Shown: positions 57,341-64,000 of the stretch, one piece after another
How positions within the stretch are numbered: position 1 is the stretch's first letter
Layout: each line of letters starts with the position of its first letter
Assembly (NCBI RefSeq): GCF_900113055.1
Contig: NZ_FONZ01000005.1
Span: 1 to 64,000 of the forward strand
Origin: Flavimobilis marinus
GTDB lineage: Bacteria; Actinomycetota; Actinomycetes; Actinomycetales; Cellulomonadaceae
Direction of reading: 5' to 3'
DNA: 64,000 nucleotides
Notes under the pieces: generated by a model
Told to the model about the DNA's origin: nothing
Seen by the model: only the letters and a program-made list of their open reading frames with translations
The model's database searches: none
Made by a program: the position numbers and the translations under genes

Positions 57341-58408
57341 TCAGCTCTCCAGGGCGTCGCTGAGCTCGGCCGGCGGGACCACGATGCTCGGGTCCTCGTC
57401 GCCGCGCTCCATCGCCGCGTCGGCCGCGGCTGCGCCGCGGTCAGCCAGCAGCGCCAGGTAGTTCTGCGCGTCGATCGCCGCGGAGCATCCCGACCCCGCC
57501 GCCGTGATCGCCTGCCGGTAGGTGTGGTCGACAGCGTCGCCGCAGGCGAAGACGCCGGCGAGGTTCGTCAGCGTGGTGCGACCCTGGACCTCGATGTAGC
57601 CGTTCTCGTCGAGGTCGACCTGCCCACGGACCAGCTCGGTGCGGGGCTCGTGCCCGATCGCGACGAACAGCGCGGTGGCGTCGAGGGGGCGCTCGGCGCC
57701 CGTCACGGTGTCCCGCAGCGTGAGGGACTCGACCTTCGCGTCACCCGAGATGCCGACGACCTCCGAGTTCCAGGCGAACTCGATCTTCGGGTCGTTGGCC
57801 GCCCGGTCCGCCATGATCTTGGAGGCGCGCAGCGCGTCACGACGGTGCACCATCGTGACCTTCTCGGCGAACCGCGTCAGGAAGGTGGCCTCCTCCACGG
57901 CGGAGTCGCCGCCGCCGACGACGGCGATGTGCTGGTTCTTGAAGAAGAAGCCGTCGCAGGTCGCGCACCACGACACGCCCCGGCCGGACAGGCGGCGCTC
58001 GTCGTCGAGCCCGAGCTCGCGGTAGGCCGAGCCGGTCGCGAGGATGACGGCGTGGGCGCGGTAGGTGTCACCGTTGGCGGTGCGGACGACCTTCACGTCG
58101 CCCTCGAGCTCGACCTCGCTCGCGTCGTCCCACTCGATGACGGCACCGAAGCGCTCAGCCTGCTTCTGCATGTGCTCCATGAGCTCGGGACCCATGATGC
58201 CGTCGGGGAAGCCGGGGAAGTTCTCGACCTCCGTGGTGTTCATCAGCGCACCGCCGGCGGTGATGGAGCCGGCGAGGACGAGCGGCTCGAGGCCGGCGCG
58301 CGCCGCGTAGATCGCGGCCGTGTAGCCGGCCGGGCCGGAGCCGACGATCACGAGGTTCCGGGGCTCGACGTCGTCGACGGGGGTGGGCGCGGGAAGCTGG
58401 ATCGTCAC
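57341..58408 (-). CDS. trxB: Thioredoxin reductase
   Basis: A 355-residue low-Mr thioredoxin reductase. FAD motif [20 protein letters not shown] (about 20-39), redox pair CATC (Cys148, Cys151), NADPH motif [18 protein letters not shown] and end motif [15 protein letters not shown]. It transfers electrons from NADPH to TrxA. The start GTG 58408 has AAGGAG. A C-terminal tail of about 35 residues ([19 protein letters not shown]) extends beyond the family's usual end. Confidence 0.96.
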   Translation of the reverse strand: MTIQLPAPTPVDDVEPRNLVIVGSGPAGYTAAIYAARAGLEPLVLAGSITAGGALMNTTEVENFPGFPDGIMGPELMEHMQKQAERFGAVIEWDDASEVELEGDVKVVRTANGDTYRAHAVILATGSAYRELGLDDERRLSGRGVSWCATCDGFFFKNQHIAVVGGGDSAVEEATFLTRFAEKVTMVHRRDALRASKIMADRAANDPKIEFAWNSEVVGISGDAKVESLTLRDTVTGAERPLDATALFVAIGHEPRTELVRGQVDLDENGYIEVQGRTTLTNLAGVFACGDAVDHTYRQAITAAGSGCSAAIDAQNYLALLADRGAAAADAAMERGDEDPSIVVPPAELSDALES

Positions 58409-58478
58409 GGGGTGACTCCTTGGTCGTTGTCCGGGTCTGCTGGGCAGAACACGTGCGGGGCGGTCGGTGTTCCCACGC

Positions 58479-60206
58479 TCACGCGACGGAGATCTCGCGC
58501 AGCTCGACGCGGTTGCTGCCGTCTGGGGTCTGCGGGAGCTCGGTGAACCACAGCACGAGGTCCTCCGCCTCGACAGGGGACGGCAGATCGATCTCCATCT
58601 CCTCCTCGAGCGGGCCGGACCACAGGATGTCGCCCTCGTCCGGTGTCTCGGGAGAGGTTGCGCGGATCTCGACGTTGCCGCCCGAGTTGTTGGTGCTGAG
58701 GTAGATCGTGGACACCGGGGCGGCCTCCTCGAGCTCGATCGTGTACCCGACGCCGGACTTGCCGAGGCCGGCGTACGTCGCTGAGTTGTAGGTGCGGGTG
58801 TACCAGTACGTCGTCGGGTCGAGGTCGATGGCGCGGTCGACGGCCTCGGGGTGCTCGTTGTCGTCGCCCTGCGGGTCGAGCTGGTCGCCTGAGGCGATCA
58901 CGGGGACCTGCTGGGACTCGGACTCCGGCGCGGTGGTGGCGACCTCGCCGCTCTCGACGGGTCTGGAGGCATCGGGGAGCTGGAACGGGTTCCGCCAGCC
59001 CTCGCCCAGGGTCTGCCACGCGATGACGAGGCCGATCACGATGATGAACGCCATGATCCCGAGCGTCATGGCGGTCGGGTCGAAGCGCAGCGCGGAGCCG
59101 GCGGGCCGGCGGGGCGGGGCGGGCTCCGCGGCGGGGGCGACGGGGCCGAGCACGGAGTCCCACGGGACCGCGGGCGCGGGGCCGCTGCCCGGTGCGATGC
59201 TGGGGGGTGCCGACGGTCCCGCGGTGGGTGGCGCGTCGTTCGCGGCTCCGGCGACGCCCGCGGCTCCGACCGCGGCCGCGCCACCGGCGCGGATGCTCGT
59301 GCGGGCCACGGGCGGCCGCGCAGGCATGGCGGGGGGCGGTGTCCCGGGTCGGGCGACCCGCTCCCCGACGCTCGTCCGCACTGACTGCCGGACGACCGGG
59401 CCGGGCGCCGCCGGCGGCTGCGGGACCGGCGCGGGCTCGGGCTCAGGCGCAACGTCGGTGACGGCGCCGCTCGGCTGTGCCACGGGCTCCCACTCGCCGA
59501 GCGCGGCGACGACCTCACCGGCGGTCCGGGGTCCCGCGGTCCGGCTGGTCAGGACCGTGCGGCAGAGCGCGGCGAGGTCCTCCGGGGCGTCCGCAAGGCC
59601 GGCGAGCGCCGCGTCGTCCTCCGCGATCTCCGGCTCGGGCCACACACCGGTGAGGCAGTAGGACAGGAGGCGGGCGAGCCCGACGACATCGGTGCGCGCG
59701 GTGGTCACCGCGCCGCGCCACGTGTGGTCGCCCAGCGCGGCGTCGAGCCCGAGGCCGGTCACCTGCGCACCGGCGCCGGAGAGGCGCACGACGGCGGGGC
59801 GCAGCGCGAGGTGGTGGACGCCGCGGTTGCGCGCGACCTCGAGCACTGTCGCGACCTCGCCGACGACGGCGCGGGCCTGCGCAGGGTCGAGCGCGCCGGT
59901 GCCGTCGGCGCCCACGACCTCGGTCAGGCTGGTCCCGGACCACGGCTCGGTGACGACGTAGGCCTGCTCGCCGTCCCTACCGACGTCGAGGATGCGCGGG
60001 AGGCGCGGGTCGGCGATGAGCGAGGCGCGACGTGCGTCGTCGAGCGCGGCCTCCGCGTGCTCGCCGCCGACGAGGCTCGCGTGCACCGGGCGGTCGAGGA
60101 TCTGGTCACGGCCGGTCCAGGCCTGGACGTCCTCGAGGTCCGAGCTCGTCCGAGCGAGGAGCTCGTAACGCCCGGCGAGCACGTCCGACTGTGACATCCC
60201 CTGCAC
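58479..60206 (-). CDS. Membrane pseudokinase with C-terminal sugar-binding-like domain, partner of MurJ
   Basis: A 575-residue protein. The N-terminal half looks like a Ser/Thr kinase ([20 protein letters not shown]) but the VAIK lysine region reads PVHASLV and the HRD loop reads HHLALRP, so both catalytic Lys and Asp are missing. A Pro/Ala linker leads to a membrane helix (about 380-398) and an outside domain ([37 protein letters not shown]) that resembles discoidin/NPCBM folds. In M. tuberculosis the same domains are fused behind MviN. I prefer GTG 60206 with AAAGGA; ATG 60197 is possible. Confidence 0.85.
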   Translation of the reverse strand: MQGMSQSDVLAGRYELLARTSSDLEDVQAWTGRDQILDRPVHASLVGGEHAEAALDDARRASLIADPRLPRILDVGRDGEQAYVVTEPWSGTSLTEVVGADGTGALDPAQARAVVGEVATVLEVARNRGVHHLALRPAVVRLSGAGAQVTGLGLDAALGDHTWRGAVTTARTDVVGLARLLSYCLTGVWPEPEIAEDDAALAGLADAPEDLAALCRTVLTSRTAGPRTAGEVVAALGEWEPVAQPSGAVTDVAPEPEPAPVPQPPAAPGPVVRQSVRTSVGERVARPGTPPPAMPARPPVARTSIRAGGAAAVGAAGVAGAANDAPPTAGPSAPPSIAPGSGPAPAVPWDSVLGPVAPAAEPAPPRRPAGSALRFDPTAMTLGIMAFIIVIGLVIAWQTLGEGWRNPFQLPDASRPVESGEVATTAPESESQQVPVIASGDQLDPQGDDNEHPEAVDRAIDLDPTTYWYTRTYNSATYAGLGKSGVGYTIELEEAAPVSTIYLSTNNSGGNVEIRATSPETPDEGDILWSGPLEEEMEIDLPSPVEAEDLVLWFTELPQTPDGSNRVELREISVA

Positions 60207-60328
60207 GCGAAGTCCTTTCCGAGCATGCACCGCGGTGCTCGACACTAGGTGGCGGTCGGCCGCACGGCCGGCGGCTCCATCGTACGGGTGAACGGGCGCG
60301 ACGCCCCTTCGGTTCCCTCCCCGGTCCG

Positions 60329-61969
60329 TCAGCGGCGGCGGCGCACCGCTCGGGTGACCGTCGCGACGAGTCCGCGCATCTCCTGGACCCGCATGACCGT
60401 CAGGGCCAGCACGTAGACGGCGGTGATGACGGAGCCGCCGACGCCTGTCACCAGCGCGGCCCGGCCCCAGGACAGCCCGCTGAGGTCCCCGAAGAGCCGG
60501 ATGACCAGCCATCCGGCCAGACCCGCCACGACGGCGGCCAGGAGCGCGCGCACGTGCAGCCGTACGACGCGGTGGCCGTCGAGCCCGCCGATCTTGCGCG
60601 ACAGGGCTCCGGCCCGCAGGGCGACCGCCGCTGCGTTCGACGCCGCCACGGAGGCGCCGATCCCGACGACCCACCACTGCTGGGGGGCGAGCCACATGGC
60701 CGCCAGGGAGCCGCCGACGAGGACGATCGTCATCGGCACCTGGATCCAGAAGACGGTGCGCCCGTCCTCGAACGCGAAGAACGCCCACTTCATCAGGACC
60801 ATCGCGCCGAGCGGCACGAGCCCGAGGCTCATCGTGACCAGGACCTGCGCGACGGCCTCCGCCCCGACGTCGCTGATGGTCGGGACGAGCAGGCGGGTCA
60901 GGGGCAGCGCGAGGACGACGAGGACCGCCGTCGCGAGCATCGTGAAGACGCTCACCGTCCGCAGCCCCCGGGAGAGCTGGGCGCGGACCTCGTCCATCCG
61001 TCCCGCCTGGACCGAGGCGCTGAGGCCGGTGAACAACGCCGTGGCGATCGACACGGTCACCAGCGAGTGCGGGAGCAGGTAGATCAGGAGCGCCTGGCTG
61101 TACGCCGCGTTCCCGGCGATCGCCGGGTCGGGGATCGCGGTGCCGGGCAGGATCGGCGCGGCCGAGGCGATGCGCGTGGTGGCGAGCACCCCGACCTGGT
61201 CGAGCAGCACCGCGGCGAGCGTCCACGCCGCGACGCGCCCGGCGGAGCCGAGGCCGACGCCGCGGGGGTCCGGCTGGAACGAGAACCGGAAGCCGCCGCG
61301 CACGAGGGGCCACAGCAGGATCAGGGCCTGGGACGCGACCCCGAGCGTGGCGGTCCCGGCGAGCACGGCCACGCGGGGACCGTTCCAGCGCGCGGGATCG
61401 TCGACCCAGCCGTCGACCGCGTACCCCCCGAACATCGCGATGAAGAGCGCGAAGCCGGCGATGGACACGATGTTGTTGAGCACGGGGGCCCACATGAACG
61501 GACCGAACTGCCGGCGCGCGTTGAGGACCTGGCCCCACAGCGTGTAGAGCCCGTAGAAGAACAGCTGCGGGATGCACCAGAGCGCGAAGGTCACGGCGAG
61601 CGCGCGCTGCGGCTCGGTCCAGTTCGGGCCGGACATCACGGCGATGACGAGTCCTGACCCTGCCGTCAGCAGCACGGTCATGGCGCCGATCGCGAGCGTC
61701 GCGACGGTCAGGAGCTTGTTGACGTACCGCTCCGGGTCGCGGCCCTGATAGGCCCGCACGATCTGCGGGACCAGGATCGCGTTGAGGACGCCGCCCGCGA
61801 GGATCGCGAAGAGCATGTTGGGGATCTTGTTCGCGATGTCGAACGAGTCGGCTGCCAGGCCCGTGCCACCGATGGCACCCACCAGCAGGATGTTGCGCAC
61901 GAAGCCCAGGGCGCGTGACGCGGCGGTCCCGGCGGCCATGATCATCGAGCTGCGGCCGAGGCCGCTCAC
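60329..61969 (-). CDS. murJ: Lipid II flippase MurJ (MviN)
   Basis: A 546-residue MOP-family flippase with 14 predicted helices, moving lipid II across the membrane. N-terminal SRALGFVRNILLVGAIG and FDIANKIPNMLFAILAGGVLNAILVPQI are typical. GTG 61969 overlaps the stop of the DUF6049 gene (GTGA) and has AGGAGG. A 122-bp gap without visible features separates it from the pseudokinase gene, so unlike in mycobacteria the regulatory domains are on a separate chain. Confidence 0.95.
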   Translation of the reverse strand: MSGLGRSSMIMAAGTAASRALGFVRNILLVGAIGGTGLAADSFDIANKIPNMLFAILAGGVLNAILVPQIVRAYQGRDPERYVNKLLTVATLAIGAMTVLLTAGSGLVIAVMSGPNWTEPQRALAVTFALWCIPQLFFYGLYTLWGQVLNARRQFGPFMWAPVLNNIVSIAGFALFIAMFGGYAVDGWVDDPARWNGPRVAVLAGTATLGVASQALILLWPLVRGGFRFSFQPDPRGVGLGSAGRVAAWTLAAVLLDQVGVLATTRIASAAPILPGTAIPDPAIAGNAAYSQALLIYLLPHSLVTVSIATALFTGLSASVQAGRMDEVRAQLSRGLRTVSVFTMLATAVLVVLALPLTRLLVPTISDVGAEAVAQVLVTMSLGLVPLGAMVLMKWAFFAFEDGRTVFWIQVPMTIVLVGGSLAAMWLAPQQWWVVGIGASVAASNAAAVALRAGALSRKIGGLDGHRVVRLHVRALLAAVVAGLAGWLVIRLFGDLSGLSWGRAALVTGVGGSVITAVYVLALTVMRVQEMRGLVATVTRAVRRRR

Positions 61970-63984
61970 GGCGCGTCCTCCTCGGGGCGCATCGGGGCCA
62001 TCCGGCTCGCGGAGCGGCCGCGGCGCACGGTGCGGGCGATCCCGGCGACGAGCAGGACGGCGAGGGCGATGCCGACGACGGCGGTGCCCGTCGACTCCCA
62101 GTCGGCGCGCACCCGGACGGTGAACGCGGCCGGCGCGGCGACCACCGTGCCGTCGTCCGCCAGCACCTGGACGTCGACGTCGACGTTGCCGGACCCGATC
62201 GCGGTCACCGGGACCGTCACGGACGCGGTGGTGCCCGGCTCGATCGTCACGCGCTCGCTCGGTTCCGCGCTCAGCCGCGGGTCGCTCGGACGCAGCATCA
62301 CCCCGACGGTGACGGCCTGGGCGAGGTCGTTGCGCAGCGTCACGGGCAGGTCCCCGCTCGCCGCGATCAGGTTGACGGTGCTGCCCTCGACGACGCTCAG
62401 ACCCGACGCGAGCGCTCGCCCCTGCTCCCGGGCCGACTCCAGCAGCGCGGTTCGCACGGCGTCGTCCCCGCGCAGAGCGAGCGAGGAGGCTGCCGCGAGC
62501 GTCGTCAGGTACGGCTCCAGGAGGGCGTCGGGCTCGGCGGCCACCTGCGCCACCCGGCGCGCGTCCTCGGCGAGCTCGTCCGCGAGCCTCAGTGCACGGC
62601 TGGACGCTTCTCCGGGTGCGATCGCCTCGGCCGGCGCGTCGGCGTCGAAGGGGTTCCCGGCGTCCGCGGTCCACTCCGACAGCGGACGCAGCTCCACGAA
62701 CGGGGCCTGCGCCACGGCGTCGAGCAACGCTGCGGTGTCCGTCGCGTTCGGGTGCCAGTCGCGCCCGGCCGCGAGCAGCAGGTGCTCGGGACCGTCCTGC
62801 TCGAGGCTGACGATCGCGAGCTCGGCGAGCAGCAGCTGACGCGACTCGAAGGCGGAGCCGACGACGTCCGGCACGGCGCCCTGGAGGAGCCCCGAGAGCT
62901 CCGCGTCCGGAGTCAGCGTGGTGGCCGGCCCGGCGCTGGTCGCCAGGGCGGCGAGGGCCGGGGGCGTCGGCAGCCCGGGCTCGGGCGGGGCCGCAGGGTC
63001 GAGGACCACGGTGCCCCGCCCGGCGCGGACCGCCGCGGTGAGCGTCGCGACGTCGACGACACCCGGTCCCGGCAGGGTGAGGTCCTGGCGCCACCCCGTC
63101 AGGGCCGACCCGGGCGTCCGCGACGACGTCGTGAGGAAGGCATCGACGTCGGCGTGCGCGAGGGCGGCGACGTCGGGGTCGTACGGGTCGAGCGCGTAGA
63201 CGTCGCGGCCCTCGGCCGACGCGACGAGGGTCTGCGCCCAGGTGATGCCCGCATCTCCGGCAGTGCCTGCGGCGGCGTCCTCGACGACGGCCGGGTCGAC
63301 GGCCCAGGTCACCCCGGGCTGGGCCCGGGTCGCCTGCAGCAGCGCGTCGAGGCGCCCCCCGGGAGCCATCTCGGTGCTGAGCCCCTGGGCGCGCGCCTCG
63401 AGCGTGCCCGCAGCCTGTGTCGTCACCGGGGCCAGGATGCCCAGGGTCATGGGGTCAGGGTCCGGCTCGGGCTGCCACAGCAGGAACGTCCGGGTCTCGT
63501 CGAGCAGGCGCCCGTCGGCGACGAGCTCCACGACGAGGCCGCGGGGACCCGCGGCCTCGGGGTACGTCAGGAGCCCGAGGGTCTCGGCCGGGACGGTCAG
63601 CCGGACGCTGCGGGTCTCGCCCGCAGCGAGAGGCGCGAGCTCTTCCCGAGCGATCAGACCGGGGGCGACAAGGTACTGATCGTCGAGGTACCAGGCGTCG
63701 AGCACCGACCGGGTCGACATGCGGTAGCGCACGATCGACAGGTCGACGCGTGGCGCCTCGATCTCCTCGGCCGTGGGGTTCGTGACGGCGACGTCGAGGG
63801 TCACGACGCTCTCGGGCGTCACCGCGGTCGGTGCGAGACCTGAGACGGCGACCGTGGCGCCCGGAGCCTCCTCGGGGCTGACGGCCTGCGCGGGGACGCC
63901 GAGGCCGGGCAGCGCGACGAGCGCGAGCGTGCACAGCGTGACCAGCGCGGTCGCGACGCGACCGCGAACAGCGCGAGCAGCCAT
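61966..63984 (-). CDS. DUF6049 family secreted/membrane protein
   Basis: A 672-residue protein with an N-terminal signal peptide (about 1-33, ending GVPAQA), a long extracellular part starting with an Ig-like stretch (VTPESVVTLDVAVTNPTAEEIEAPRVDLSIVRYR), and one membrane helix near the end (TAVVGIALAVLLVAGIA) followed by a basic-then-acidic tail. The family normally lies upstream of murJ in Actinobacteria and is unstudied; a role in wall export is likely only by position. It starts at ATG 63984 close to the window edge. Confidence 0.9.
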   Translation of the reverse strand: MAARAVRGRVATALVTLCTLALVALPGLGVPAQAVSPEEAPGATVAVSGLAPTAVTPESVVTLDVAVTNPTAEEIEAPRVDLSIVRYRMSTRSVLDAWYLDDQYLVAPGLIAREELAPLAAGETRSVRLTVPAETLGLLTYPEAAGPRGLVVELVADGRLLDETRTFLLWQPEPDPDPMTLGILAPVTTQAAGTLEARAQGLSTEMAPGGRLDALLQATRAQPGVTWAVDPAVVEDAAAGTAGDAGITWAQTLVASAEGRDVYALDPYDPDVAALAHADVDAFLTTSSRTPGSALTGWRQDLTLPGPGVVDVATLTAAVRAGRGTVVLDPAAPPEPGLPTPPALAALATSAGPATTLTPDAELSGLLQGAVPDVVGSAFESRQLLLAELAIVSLEQDGPEHLLLAAGRDWHPNATDTAALLDAVAQAPFVELRPLSEWTADAGNPFDADAPAEAIAPGEASSRALRLADELAEDARRVAQVAAEPDALLEPYLTTLAAASSLALRGDDAVRTALLESAREQGRALASGLSVVEGSTVNLIAASGDLPVTLRNDLAQAVTVGVMLRPSDPRLSAEPSERVTIEPGTTASVTVPVTAIGSGNVDVDVQVLADDGTVVAAPAAFTVRVRADWESTGTAVVGIALAVLLVAGIARTVRRGRSASRMAPMRPEEDAP

Positions 63985-64000
63985 CAGTGTCCGGGGGCCT

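Noticed and set aside
60032-61657. 541-codon plus-strand frame opposite the pseudokinase and murJ
   Set aside because: His/Arg/Asp-rich shadow translation; both minus-strand genes are well supported.

Overview
The window is about 64 kb of GC-rich chromosome from an actinobacterium. The replication-origin neighbourhood, the PASTA-kinase/cell-division cluster, DciA, CrgA, DUF3566, DLW-39 and DUF6049 families, and GTG/TTG starts with ATGA/GTGA overlaps all point to Actinomycetota. My best guess is the order Micrococcales, near Cellulomonas and relatives; the genus is inferred from gene content and order, not from a marker comparison.

Layout. 1-8.5 kb: the end of a short-chain dehydrogenase, a Nudix hydrolase, and a glycine cleavage operon (gcvP-gcvT-gcvH, minus strand) behind a tandem glycine riboswitch, then a one-domain LuxR-type regulator and an ABC transporter pair. 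8.5-22.5 kb is the accessory part: a low-molecular-weight phosphatase, an orphan structured leader RNA, two YwiC-like membrane proteins, a succinate dehydrogenase/fumarate reductase operon whose downstream aspA and dcu genes are fused by deletion, a LysR/ene-reductase divergon, an AspT-type transporter and an SMP-30 lactonase. 22.5-37.2 kb: tRNA-Leu and the envelope-growth cluster fhaA-fhaB-pstP-rodA-pbpA-pknA-pknB, followed by a glutamine amidotransferase, DUF881, crgA, rhomboid and cyclophilin genes, then tRNA-Ala, a 39-residue DLW-39 protein and tRNA-Ile. 37.3-54.6 kb is the origin core: DUF3566, gyrA, gyrB, dciA, recF, dnaN and dnaA on the minus strand, with DnaA-box clusters on both sides of dnaA, and rpmH, rnpA, yidD, yidC, jag, rsmG, parA and parB on the plus strand, with four parS sites in 2.2 kb. 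54.6-64 kb, all minus strand: D-Ala-D-Ala ligase, an aminotransferase, trxA, trxB, a pseudokinase, murJ and a DUF6049 protein.

How the parts fit. Origin firing (DnaA boxes), origin segregation (ParA/ParB/parS), supercoiling (gyrase) and envelope growth (PknA/PknB/PstP, RodA/PbpA, FhaA and MurJ with its pseudokinase) sit within 40 kb, so signalling from PASTA kinases to MurJ through FhaA could be wholly encoded here. The frd/sdh-aspA-dcu operon looks like a former aspartate-fuelled fumarate respiration unit that has lost its aspartase and its C4-dicarboxylate exchanger.

The most notable observations are the aspA/dcu deletion fusion, a 12-codon leader followed by a three-way-junction terminator with no downstream sense gene, a parS site at the centre of a 34-bp perfect palindrome, parS sites inside coding sequence that are read as the peptide VSRET, two 25-bp perfect hairpins at convergent gene ends, and consensus DnaA boxes outside the origin. 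No rRNA, insertion sequence, prophage or CRISPR array was seen.
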